From positions 5,704,001 to 5,768,000 of the forward strand of contig NZ_CP108414.1 of the NCBI RefSeq assembly GCF_035978755.1: 64,000 bases of DNA, read 5' to 3'. Below, piece after piece: positions 7,266 through 15,412 of this stretch. The notes under the pieces were generated by a model that was given only the letters and a program-made list of their open reading frames with translations, ran no database searches and was not told where the DNA came from. Position numbers and translations under genes: made by a program. Each line of letters opens with the position of its first letter. Within the stretch, counting starts at the first letter, position 1. This DNA is from Streptomyces sp. NBC_01298 (GTDB lineage Bacteria; Actinomycetota; Actinomycetes; Streptomycetales; Streptomycetaceae).

Positions 7266-9259
7266 GTGAGAACGACAACACGGGTGCCGCGGGCTCCACG
7301 GGCCCCCACTGGGGCTGGGAGCCGGTGCCGCACGGCGGCGAGTACGACTCCGACGCCACGGCCTTCGTGAAACTGCCGCAGGACATGCTGGACGCGCTCG
7401 GCACCGGGGAGCCCCTCGCGGCCCCCGGGCACGGCTACGTGCCGCCGCCGATGATCGTGCCGCTGGGCACGGGGAGCACGGACCCCGCGGCCACGGGTAC
7501 CTGGACGATCCCGGTGCAGTGGCCCGAGGCGGGCGCGGCGGCTCCGGCGGACGCGGGTGCGGACGCGGGCGCTCCGGGGGTCGCTGCGCGGGCGCCGATC
7601 CCGGCGTCGGTGCCGATCCCGGCCTCGGTGGCCGCGGCGTTCGCCGATCCGGCGGCCGAGCCGGTGGCCGAGCCCGTCGCGGATCCCTACCGGGAGTCGT
7701 TCGGCGAGCCCTTCGCGGAGCCCTTCGCGGGGCCCTACGGGGACCCCGTCGGGGAGTCCTTCGGGGGCTCCGCCGGGGACTCCATCGGGTCCGCCGGGGA
7801 GTCCTTCGCGGGGAGCCGGGCCGGCGCGCACGAACCGGGGGCGACCGCCGAGTGGCACTTCCCCGAGGCGGCGGCGAGCGACGTGTGGACCCCGGGCGGC
7901 GCCGGCGACACCGGCAGCTTCGGGCAGCTCGCGGCGGCGGCCGACTGGAGCCGGGCCCCCGCGACGCTGCCGGGCGGGGCCGCGGCCCCGTGGGCGACGC
8001 ATCCGGACTTCGAGGGTGCGCGCGGGTACCTGGCGCAGCAGCCGGACGGGGACGGGGCGGGTTCCGATCCGCTGGGTTCCGGCCCGCTGGGCTCCGATGC
8101 GCTGGGCTCCGATCCGCTGGGCTCCGGGGTGCTTCCCGGGGATTCCGCACCGGCCGGCGGACCCTTCGGCCCGGCCCCGGGGCGCGGACCGCGCGTGCTG
8201 GGCGGCCCGGGCGTCGGTACCCCGCTGGAGGGGGAGCCGGTCCACCCGGCCCCGCACGACATCGAAGCCGCCCACGGCCCGGCGCAGGTTCCGGACTCGG
8301 GGGAGCGGCAGCATCCGGGGAGCGAGAGCGAACCCGGCGGCGAAGCCGGGGCCGAGGGCGAAGCCGGGGCCGCCGAGGCGGAGCCGGGGTTCGGCGCGGG
8401 CGTGCCGGGCCAGGGCGAAGCCGGGGCCGGGCCCGTGCCGAGTAGGGACGACGCCGACCTGGCTGTCGAGACGGCTCCGGCGGGGACGGCCGAAGGGGTT
8501 CCGGCCGAGGGGGAGACGTACGAAGAAGAATCCCTCGAGGGGGCGTCCGGAGCGGACGCCGGGGCCGTGGCCCAGCACGAGCACCCGTCGGCCTCCTACG
8601 TCCTGCGCGTCAACGGCGCCGACCGGCCCGTCACCGGCGCCTGGATCGGCGAGTCCCTCCTCTACGTGCTGCGCGAGCGCCTCGGCCTCGCCGGCGCCAA
8701 GGACGGCTGCTCCCAGGGCGAATGCGGCGCCTGCGCCGTGCAGGTCGACGGCCGGCTCGTCGCCTCCTGCCTCGTCCCCGCGGCCACCGCCGCGGGCAGT
8801 GAGGTCCGTACCGTGGAAGGCCTCGCGACCGACGGGGAACTGTCGGACGTGCAAGAGGCGTTGTGCAGGTCGGGTGCGGTGCAGTGCGGGTTCTGCGTGC
8901 CCGGCATGGCCATGACCATCCACGACCTGCTGGAAGGCAACCACGCCCCCAGCGAGCTGGAGACCCGCCAGGCGCTGTGCGGCAACCTCTGCCGCTGCTC
9001 CGGGTACTCGGGCGTCATCGAGGCCGTCCGCGAGGTCGTGGCCGAGCGCGGCTCGGCGGCGGAAGCCGCCGCCGCGGCCTCGGCCGAGGCACGGATCCCG
9101 CACCAGGCCCCGCCGGGCGAGGGCGGCTTCCACGGGCCGCAGGGCGACGCGGGCCGGCAGGGCGACCACGGAATCCAGGGCGACCACGGAGTCCAGGGCA
9201 ACCACGGAGTCCAGGGCAACCAGGGCAACCACGGCAACCACGAGGGAGGCACGGCGTGA
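7262..9259 (+). CDS. 2Fe-2S subunit of molybdenum hydroxylase with long low-complexity N-terminus and collagen-like tail
   Basis: Iron-sulfur electron-transfer subunit. The functional domain is only about residues 445-600. A plant-ferredoxin-like 2Fe-2S site uses C483, C488, C491 and C503 (GCSQGECGAC), and a second helical 2Fe-2S domain uses C542 and C545 (QCGFCVPGMA) and the CGNLCRC motif. The first 440 residues are Gly/Pro/Ala/Glu-rich with short repeats such as FAEPFAGPYGDP and SDPLGSGPLG, and have no fold I recognise. The C-terminus ends in about twelve Gly-X-Y triplets. At 665 residues it is about four times the usual 160. An N-terminal extension of this kind is, as I recall, seen in other streptomycetes. 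ATG 7262 overlaps the FAD gene stop. Confidence 0.9.
   Translation: MSENDNTGAAGSTGPHWGWEPVPHGGEYDSDATAFVKLPQDMLDALGTGEPLAAPGHGYVPPPMIVPLGTGSTDPAATGTWTIPVQWPEAGAAAPADAGADAGAPGVAARAPIPASVPIPASVAAAFADPAAEPVAEPVADPYRESFGEPFAEPFAGPYGDPVGESFGGSAGDSIGSAGESFAGSRAGAHEPGATAEWHFPEAAASDVWTPGGAGDTGSFGQLAAAADWSRAPATLPGGAAAPWATHPDFEGARGYLAQQPDGDGAGSDPLGSGPLGSDALGSDPLGSGVLPGDSAPAGGPFGPAPGRGPRVLGGPGVGTPLEGEPVHPAPHDIEAAHGPAQVPDSGERQHPGSESEPGGEAGAEGEAGAAEAEPGFGAGVPGQGEAGAGPVPSRDDADLAVETAPAGTAEGVPAEGETYEEESLEGASGADAGAVAQHEHPSASYVLRVNGADRPVTGAWIGESLLYVLRERLGLAGAKDGCSQGECGACAVQVDGRLVASCLVPAATAAGSEVRTVEGLATDGELSDVQEALCRSGAVQCGFCVPGMAMTIHDLLEGNHAPSELETRQALCGNLCRCSGYSGVIEAVREVVAERGSAAEAAAAASAEARIPHQAPPGEGGFHGPQGDAGRQGDHGIQGDHGVQGNHGVQGNQGNHGNHEGGTA
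9158..9241 (+). repeat. Tandem 18-bp repeat coding for Gly-X-Y triplets
   Basis: Units starting CAGGGCGACCACGGA occur at 9158, 9176, 9194 and 9212, with a degenerate end. In frame they give GDHGIQ, GDHGVQ and GNHGVQ, a collagen-like tract at the C-terminus of the 2Fe-2S subunit. Confidence 0.85.
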
Positions 9260-11589
9260 GCGCCCACGACGCGGCGACGGTCCCGGTATCGGTCACGACA
9301 CCGTTGCCCGAGGGCACGGAGCCGTCGGAGTCGGCGGTCCCGCGCGGCATCGGCGCGTCCGTCCCGGCCACCGACACCCGCGCCAAGACCGAGGGCACCT
9401 TCCCCTACGCCGCCGACCTGTGGGCCGAGGGCCTCCTCTGGGCCGCCGTGCTGCGCTCCCCGCACGCCCACGCCCGCATCCTCTCCATCGACACCTCCGC
9501 CGCCGCCGAGATGCCCGGCGTGCGCGCCGTCGTCACCCACGCCGACGTCCCCGGCGCCACCACGCACGGCCGCCGCATCGCCGACCGGCCCGTCTTCGCG
9601 CACGACGTGGTCCGCCACCACGGCGAGTCCATCGCCGCCGTCGCCGCCGACCACCCCGACACCGCACGCCTCGCGGCCGCCGCGATCGCCGTCGAGTACG
9701 AGCTCCTCGACCCGGTCACCGACCCCGAACAGGCCTTCGGCGCCCCCGACCTGCACCCCGACGGCAACCTGATCCGGCACATCCCGCTGCGCTACGGCGA
9801 CCCCGAAGCCACCGGCGACGTCGTCGTCGAGGGCCTCTACCGCATCGGCCGCCAGGACCCCGCCCCCATCGGCGCCGAGGCCGGGCTGGCCGTACCGCGC
9901 CCGGACGGCGGCGTGGAGATCTACACCGCCTCCACCGACCCGCACACCGACCGCGACCTGGCCGCCGCCTGCTTCGGGCTGGAACCGGACCGCGTACGGG
10001 TCGTGGTCACCGGGGTCCCGGGCGCGACGGCGGACCGCGAGGACGCCGCGTTCCAGCTCCCGCTCGGCCTGCTGGCCCTGCGCACCGGCTGCCCCGTGAA
10101 GCTGGCCGCCACCCGCGAGGAGTCCTTCCTCGGCCACGCCCACCGCCACCCGACGCTGCTGCGCTACCGCCACCACGCGGACCTGGAGGGCCGGCTGGTC
10201 AAGGTCGAGGCCCAGATCCTGATGGACGCCGGCGCCTACGCCGACGCCTCCTCGGAATCCCTGGCCGCCGCGGTGGCCTTCGCCTGCGGCCCGTACGTGG
10301 TTCCGCACGCCTTCGTGGAAGGCTGGGCGGTCCGTACGAACAACCCCCCGTCGGGCCACGTGCGCGGCGAAGGCGCCATGCAGGTCTGCGCGGCCTACGA
10401 GGGCCAGATGGACAAGCTGGCGGCCGCCCTCGGCATCGACGGCGCCGAACTGCGCCTGCGCAACGTCCTGGCCACCGGCGACCTCCTCCCGACCGGCCAG
10501 ACGGTCACCTGCCCCGCCCCCGTGGCGGAACTCCTGCGCGCGGTCCGCGACCACGAGCTGCCCGCCCTCCCCAAGGACACCCCGGAGGAGGACTGGCTGC
10601 TCCCCGGCGGCCTGGAGGGCGCGGGCGAGCCGGGCGCGGTGCGGCGCGGGGTCGGGTACGGGGTCGGCATGGTCCACATGCTCGGCGCCGAGGGCACCGA
10701 CGAGGTGTCCACGGCCACGGTGAAGATCGTCGGCGGCGCCGCGACGGTCATCTGCGCGGCCGTCGACACCGGCCAGGGCTTCTCCACGCTCGCCCGCCAG
10801 ATCGTCCAGGAGACCCTGGGCGTCGACGAGGTCGTCACGGCCCCGGTCGACACCGACCAGCCGCCGGCGGGCCCCTCGGCCCACGGCCGCCACACCTGGG
10901 TCTCGGGCGGCGCGGTGGAACGCGCGGCGAAGATGGTCCGCACCCAGCTCCTCCAGCCGATGGCGCACAAACTGGGCATGTCCACCGAACTCCTCCAGAT
11001 CGCGGATGGCCGGATCACGTCGTACGACGGCGCGTTCTCCACGACCGTCGCGGAGGCGATGGAGGGCAAGGAACTCTGGGCCACGGCCCAGTGCCGCCCG
11101 CACCCGACGGAGCCGCTGGACGGCGACGGCCAGGGCGACGCCTTCGTCGGCCTCGCCTTCTGCGCGATCCGCGCGGTGGTCGACGTGGACATCGAGCTGG
11201 GCTCCGTGCGCGTCGTGGAGCTCGCGGTAGCCCAGGACGTCGGCCGCGTCCTCAACCCCCGCCAGCTGGAAGCCCGTATCGAAGCGGGCGTCATCCAGGG
11301 CGTGGGCGCGGCCCTGACGGAGAACCTCCGCACGGCCTCGGGCCTGATCCGCCACCCGGACCTGACGGGCTACGCCCTGCCCACCTCCCTGGACGCCCCG
11401 ACGGTCCGCATCGTCAAACTCGTCGAGGAACGCGACGTGGTGGCCCCCTTCGGCGCCAAGCCGGCGAGCGCCGTCCCGGTGGTCACGGCCCCGGCGGCGG
11501 TGGCCTCGGCGGTCCGCGCGGCCACGGGCCGCCCGGTCAACAGGCTCCCGATCCGGCCATCGGCGGCGGTGGCGGCGCCCAACTCGTGA
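9256..11589 (+). CDS. Xanthine dehydrogenase family, molybdopterin-binding catalytic subunit
   Basis: Large catalytic subunit that binds the molybdenum-pterin cofactor and hydroxylates an aldehyde, purine or other heterocycle. The 777-residue protein has an N-terminal a/b hammerhead domain (RAKTEGTFPYAADL to about residue 170) followed by the Mo-cofactor domains with DTGQGFSTLARQ and the C-terminal GGVIQG-type segment VIQGVGAALTE. GTG 9256 overlaps the previous stop by 4 bases. The substrate cannot be read from the sequence. No XdhC-type maturation gene or purine gene is adjacent, so xanthine as substrate is only a family-level guess. Confidence 0.9.
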   Translation: MSAHDAATVPVSVTTPLPEGTEPSESAVPRGIGASVPATDTRAKTEGTFPYAADLWAEGLLWAAVLRSPHAHARILSIDTSAAAEMPGVRAVVTHADVPGATTHGRRIADRPVFAHDVVRHHGESIAAVAADHPDTARLAAAAIAVEYELLDPVTDPEQAFGAPDLHPDGNLIRHIPLRYGDPEATGDVVVEGLYRIGRQDPAPIGAEAGLAVPRPDGGVEIYTASTDPHTDRDLAAACFGLEPDRVRVVVTGVPGATADREDAAFQLPLGLLALRTGCPVKLAATREESFLGHAHRHPTLLRYRHHADLEGRLVKVEAQILMDAGAYADASSESLAAAVAFACGPYVVPHAFVEGWAVRTNNPPSGHVRGEGAMQVCAAYEGQMDKLAAALGIDGAELRLRNVLATGDLLPTGQTVTCPAPVAELLRAVRDHELPALPKDTPEEDWLLPGGLEGAGEPGAVRRGVGYGVGMVHMLGAEGTDEVSTATVKIVGGAATVICAAVDTGQGFSTLARQIVQETLGVDEVVTAPVDTDQPPAGPSAHGRHTWVSGGAVERAAKMVRTQLLQPMAHKLGMSTELLQIADGRITSYDGAFSTTVAEAMEGKELWATAQCRPHPTEPLDGDGQGDAFVGLAFCAIRAVVDVDIELGSVRVVELAVAQDVGRVLNPRQLEARIEAGVIQGVGAALTENLRTASGLIRHPDLTGYALPTSLDAPTVRIVKLVEERDVVAPFGAKPASAVPVVTAPAAVASAVRAATGRPVNRLPIRPSAAVAAPNS

Positions 11590-11623
11590 CCTTGTGACCC
11601 TGATTGCACCTGCAACTCGGAAC

Positions 11624-11652
11624 TTGGGCCTGTCGGACTCTCTCGATACAGT
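11624..11652 (+). promoter_or_regulatory. Sigma70-type promoter of the ESX-like operon
   Basis: TTGGGC (11624-11629) and TACAGT (11647-11652) are separated by exactly 17 bases. They lie about 84 bp before the first gene of the six-gene operon and 35 bp after the molybdenum-subunit stop. The spacing and the TANNNT -10 fit the main vegetative (HrdB-type) sigma factor. Confidence 0.6.
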
Positions 11653-11735
11653 GTTTGTGGACACTGGCGACGTGCGTGTGCGAATGCGCGCGAAGCGGGT
11701 GTGAACGGGGACGACGGGGAGTCGGGGAGGCCATC

Positions 11736-12236
11736 GTGGCAGTGGACTATGGGCCGGGCGTGTTCGGAGTGGACTTCGGTGTGGGCGTGGCCTCACCGGC
11801 GGCTCTGGGCGCGCTCCAGGTCGAGTACGAATCGCTGACGGACTACAAGAAGCGGGTCGACGGTCTGCTGGAGAAGCTGGACGGCTCCCCGGCGAGCGAC
11901 AAAAAACTGGCGGACGGCACCCTCCCGGAGAACTCCCTGGGCGAGGGCTTCGCGGAGGCCAAGCGACTGTTCACGGCCTACTCGACGGTGCACACGCAGT
12001 TGCTCGCGCTGTCCAAGGGGCTGGCGGATCAGATCGAGGGGCTCGGTATCGCGATCCAGACGGCGGGACGGGGCTTCGGGAACGTGGACGAGGACACGAA
12101 GCGGCGGATGCTGGCGATCAGTGAGCAGGCGAAGGCCAACTACGTCCCGGAACGGGACCCTCTCGCGCCTCCGCCGCCGCACAGTTCTGCCTCGCAGGGC
12201 GCAACTCCCGGTGCGACGCAAGGTGGTGGCTTCTAA
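11736..12236 (+). CDS. Small helical protein, first gene of ESX-like operon
   Basis: A 166-residue protein with no signal peptide. It has a helical region (ALQVEYESLTDYKKRVDGLLEKL), a turn containing LPENSLGEGF where WXG-type proteins carry their turn, a second long helix (EAKRLFTAYSTVHTQLL to about residue 115) and a Pro/Ser/Gly-rich end. The helix-turn-helix layout and position next to a WXG protein suggest an ESX-type substrate or chaperone, but the W-x-G is absent. GTG 11736 has GGGGAGG 6 bases upstream. The open frame further upstream is Cys/Arg-rich and unlikely. Its stop overlaps the next start by one base. Confidence 0.75.
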   Translation: MAVDYGPGVFGVDFGVGVASPAALGALQVEYESLTDYKKRVDGLLEKLDGSPASDKKLADGTLPENSLGEGFAEAKRLFTAYSTVHTQLLALSKGLADQIEGLGIAIQTAGRGFGNVDEDTKRRMLAISEQAKANYVPERDPLAPPPPHSSASQGATPGATQGGGF

Positions 12237-13714
12237 TGGCGACGAACTTCGAGAACCACACGCACCAGCAGCTGCTGGCCATGCTCGCCTCGGCCAACGC
12301 GGAGACCCTCAAGGAGCGCGGCGCGCAGCTGACGGACGCCGCGGCGACCATCAAGGAGATCGGCGAGAGCCTCAAGGACCACCGGGTGACCGGCTGGGAA
12401 GGCGAATCGGGCACGGCCTTCCAGGACTGGGTCAGCCGCGCGGGCAACGCGACGCTGCGCCTGAGCGAGTACAGCGCCGAGGGCGGCAAGCAGCTGACGC
12501 AGGCCAGCCAGGTCGTCATCGAGGTCAAGGCCAACATGCCGACGTACGACTCGACGGCGGCGGCCAACCTCGAAGCGGCCCGCGAGTACCACAACGACCC
12601 GGACGCGCAGCAGATCGGCCAGCAGGCCCACTCGAAGCTGAGCGGCGACCGGCAGCAGGCGATCCAGCAGATGACGAAGCTGGCCCAGGGGTACGAGGCT
12701 TCGGCCACCGGGATGGAGATGGCGGAGGTTCCGACGTTTCCGGAGCCGCCGCCGGCGTTCGTTCCACCGAGGGTGCACGGGTCTGAAGATGTAGCCCGCT
12801 CCAGTGGCGGCACCGGAGGGACCGGATCAGGCGGATCGTCGTATGCGCCGGTAACGGCGACGCACAGTGGTTCATCGCCCGATTCTGACTCCTCAGGTGG
12901 TGCGGGCAGTACCGGTCTGACGCCAACTGCTCCGACGCCGGGCCCCGTTCCGGTGCCACCGGACCGCAGCATTGGCACTGGACTCGACACCGTCGGCCCG
13001 GTACCGAGTACGACCCTTCCCCCGGCCCCGGGAGTACCCGGCGGTCCGGGGCCGGTCGGGCCGGGCGGAGGCGGTCCGGGTGTCACCCCCGGAGGGTTCG
13101 TCCCGCCTCTGACGCTACCGCCGGGTGTTGGCACACAGAAGCCGATCGGGGGTGTCGGCCCTGGTGGCTTCGGTCCCGGCGGGAGCATTCCCGGAGCCGG
13201 CGGGATCGGCGGTAAGGGTGGCGGACTAGGCGGTGTTGCTGGGCTGCCCCCGCGCGACAGCGGGATCAGTGGCGGTAGGCCTGTCACGCCCGGTGGGCCG
13301 GGTACGAGCATTCCTCGTGGCACGGTCATCGGCGGTGAGGGCTCTCAGGCAGCTGGTCGCGGCATGGGCATGGGTGGCGGCATGGGCGGAGGCCCGCACG
13401 GCGGTTCCGGCGGTGCTTCCATGGCCGGTCGTCGTCTCGCCACCGAACCGGGCGGTGTCGTCGGTGGGCGTCAGCCGGGGGCGGGGGGGCGCTCGATCGC
13501 AGGTGGTCAGCCGTTCACTCAGGGCGGTACGGGACTGGTTCGTGGTGGATCGGGTGCTGGTCCGGTGGGTGGACCGATGGGTCACGGTGGCGCGGGTGCA
13601 CATGCTTCGGGCAGGCGGGGCGACGGGCAGCGGGGTGAGCGCGCTGACTATCTGGCTGAGGATGCAGAGACGTGGCAGGACGGCCGTGGCGTCGTTCCGC
13701 CGGTGATTGACTGA
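12236..13714 (+). CDS. WXG100/PPE-like protein with Gly-Pro-rich tail
   Basis: A 492-residue candidate type VII (ESX) substrate. The first about 165 residues form a helical hairpin with the W-x-G turn at W54-E55-G56 (TGWEGESG) and long helices on both sides. Residues about 165-450 are Gly/Pro/Ser-rich with GG-x-G repeats. The end carries an acidic-aromatic block (DYLAEDAETW) then VVPPVID, which I recall as a common end of streptomycete PPE-type proteins. The ATG overlaps the previous TAA (TAATG). The gene sits directly before the mycosin gene with 12 bases between. It has no signal peptide, consistent with ESX export rather than Sec. Confidence 0.85.
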   Translation: MATNFENHTHQQLLAMLASANAETLKERGAQLTDAAATIKEIGESLKDHRVTGWEGESGTAFQDWVSRAGNATLRLSEYSAEGGKQLTQASQVVIEVKANMPTYDSTAAANLEAAREYHNDPDAQQIGQQAHSKLSGDRQQAIQQMTKLAQGYEASATGMEMAEVPTFPEPPPAFVPPRVHGSEDVARSSGGTGGTGSGGSSYAPVTATHSGSSPDSDSSGGAGSTGLTPTAPTPGPVPVPPDRSIGTGLDTVGPVPSTTLPPAPGVPGGPGPVGPGGGGPGVTPGGFVPPLTLPPGVGTQKPIGGVGPGGFGPGGSIPGAGGIGGKGGGLGGVAGLPPRDSGISGGRPVTPGGPGTSIPRGTVIGGEGSQAAGRGMGMGGGMGGGPHGGSGGASMAGRRLATEPGGVVGGRQPGAGGRSIAGGQPFTQGGTGLVRGGSGAGPVGGPMGHGGAGAHASGRRGDGQRGERADYLAEDAETWQDGRGVVPPVID

Positions 13715-13726
13715 CTGGAGTAGACG

Positions 13727-14914
13727 TTGCACGGGATGCGTATGCGCAAGGCGACCGCGGTCTTGGCGGGTTTCCTGCTGGCGGGGGTCGCTGCGACTCC
13801 AGCTCACGCAGAGACCATTAGGTCGAAGCAGTGGCACCTCACGTCGATGAAGGCCGATGACATCTGGAAGTCCAGTACTGGTAAGGGTGTCACGGTCGCT
13901 GTCATCGACGGTGGAGTTAATCGCATCCCTGAACTGGAAGGGCAGGTAGTCCCCGGAAAGGACTTCGCCACGACCTATGACGGAGACGAACGAACGGACT
14001 CGAACGAGCACGGTACTGCGATGGCTGCGTTGATCGCGGGAACCGGTAAGCACCCAAGCGGTGATGGGTCGTTCGGCCTTGCTCCAGGGGCTAAGATCCT
14101 CCCGATCCGCGTGCCCGAAGCCGTCGACGTAAGGAATGCATCCTGGACTGCGGCGATTCGGTACGCGGCGGACTCGGAAGCGAAGATCATAAACATTTCG
14201 CTGGCGTCTTCTGACGAAGACCCGGCGCGCCTTGATGTAGTGAAGTACGCGCTTTCTAAAGGCAAGTTGATCTTTGCCGGTGTCGGCAATGACGGGGACT
14301 CGACGAACAAGTTGATGTATCCGGCAGGGACGCCCGGCGTGGTGGGTGTCGGGGCTGTCGATTCCACTGGCAAGGCGACTGCGGAGTCACAGCATGGTTC
14401 GCAGGTGGATCTGTCGGCCCCGGGTATCGACATCATCTCGGCCTGTTCTGGGAAGACGGGCTTGTGCAAAAGCCACGGCACAAGTGACGCCACCGCCCTC
14501 GCCTCCGCCTCCGCCGCGCTGATCTGGTCCGCCCACCCGGAGTGGACCAACAACCAGGTTCTCCGGGTCATGATGAACACCGCCGGCAAGCCCCTCGACG
14601 GCGCCGAGCGCAGTGACTTCATTGGGTACGGCACCGTCCGCCCCCGCATCGCCGTGCCCAACCCCGGCGACCCCGGTCCCGCGGACGTCTACCCGCTCCC
14701 CGACCTCGCCGCAGCCGGCGGCGGTACCGGGACCAAGGTCCCCTCGGCGCCGTCCTCCGCCGCACCCTCCGGCCAGGCGGCCACCCCCGCCCCCCAAGCC
14801 GAGGCAAAGGCAGAGGGCAGTGGCAGCCTCCCCTGGCTCGCCCTCGGCCTCGGCGCCTGCGTGCTCATCGGTGGAGCCGTCACCGCGGTCGTCGTCCGGC
14901 GCAGGGCACGCTGA
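13727..14914 (+). CDS. Type VII secretion-associated serine protease (mycosin), subtilase S8 family
   Basis: Membrane-anchored subtilisin-like protease of the mycosin (MycP) type. It has a signal peptide (residues 1-28, ending THAHA-like), a catalytic triad D61 (VIDGGV), H95 (NEHGTAMA) and S253 (SHGTSDATALAS), and oxyanion N188 (GVGNDG). A Pro/Ala-rich linker follows, then a C-terminal transmembrane helix (about 365-388) ending VVRRRAR, so the catalytic domain faces outside. TTG 13727 was chosen because GGAG lies 6 bases upstream. ATG at 13736 or 13742 are alternatives. In mycobacterial ESX systems MycP processes substrates and stabilises the translocon. Codon use in 13730-14450 looks less GC-biased than neighbours. 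Confidence 0.92.
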   Translation: MHGMRMRKATAVLAGFLLAGVAATPAHAETIRSKQWHLTSMKADDIWKSSTGKGVTVAVIDGGVNRIPELEGQVVPGKDFATTYDGDERTDSNEHGTAMAALIAGTGKHPSGDGSFGLAPGAKILPIRVPEAVDVRNASWTAAIRYAADSEAKIINISLASSDEDPARLDVVKYALSKGKLIFAGVGNDGDSTNKLMYPAGTPGVVGVGAVDSTGKATAESQHGSQVDLSAPGIDIISACSGKTGLCKSHGTSDATALASASAALIWSAHPEWTNNQVLRVMMNTAGKPLDGAERSDFIGYGTVRPRIAVPNPGDPGPADVYPLPDLAAAGGGTGTKVPSAPSSAAPSGQAATPAPQAEAKAEGSGSLPWLALGLGACVLIGGAVTAVVVRRRAR

Positions 14915-14970
14915 GTCGCTGAGCCGCGTACAGCCGTACCGCCGTACAGGCAGAAAAGGGAGCGCACGCC

Positions 14971-15396
14971 GTGTCATTCGACGAGGAGTGGTCCGAGGCC
15001 CGGACCACCGCCGCCGCCAACGTCGCCACGCGGCTCAACAGCGTCCCGGCCGCGCCCGGGCCCGGCGGCGGCAGCGCCGATCTGGAGCTGAACCAGGACC
15101 ACATCGGCGAGGTCGGCTCCGAGGCCTACAAGCTCCACACCCGGCTCTCCACCGACGGCAAGCACGCCGCCGCCTCCACCGCCGAGGCGGCCGGCGCGCT
15201 CACGCGCGAGGGCTTCGCGAGCGGTGCGGCCCTGCTCAAGGTCAACAGCCGCTGGGAGAGCCAGCTCAAGACCCTCGTCGCCGCCTGCGCGAACATCTCC
15301 AACGGCCTGAACTACTCGCTCTCCTCGCACAGCAAGGAAGAGCAGCAGCTGCACGCCGATTTCACGGCCTCCAAGATCGACGAGCTCCTCAAGTGA
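14971..15396 (+). CDS. Small WXG100-like helical protein
   Basis: A 141-residue, mostly helical protein without a signal peptide. Two long helices are predicted around KLHTRLSTDGKHAAAS and LLKVNSRWESQLKTLVAACANIS, with W-E-S where WXG proteins have W-x-G, then a polar end. It is in the size range of ESX partner proteins. GTG 14971 follows AAAAGGGAG. It lies between the mycosin gene and the DUF6571-like gene (16 bases to the next start), suggesting it acts as partner or chaperone for that large protein. Function is inferred from context only. Confidence 0.75.
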   Translation: MSFDEEWSEARTTAAANVATRLNSVPAAPGPGGGSADLELNQDHIGEVGSEAYKLHTRLSTDGKHAAASTAEAAGALTREGFASGAALLKVNSRWESQLKTLVAACANISNGLNYSLSSHSKEEQQLHADFTASKIDELLK

Positions 15397-15412
15397 CGAA
15401 GGTTTCGCACAC

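Noticed and set aside
6065..9241. A 1058-codon open frame on the minus strand
   Set aside because: It lies antisense to the molybdo-flavoenzyme genes, has no recognisable domain, and its Arg/Ala/Gly/Val-rich translation is what high-GC codon bias produces in a shadow frame.
8662..11796. A 1044-codon open frame on the minus strand
   Set aside because: Complement of the Mo subunit gene with clear motifs on the plus strand.
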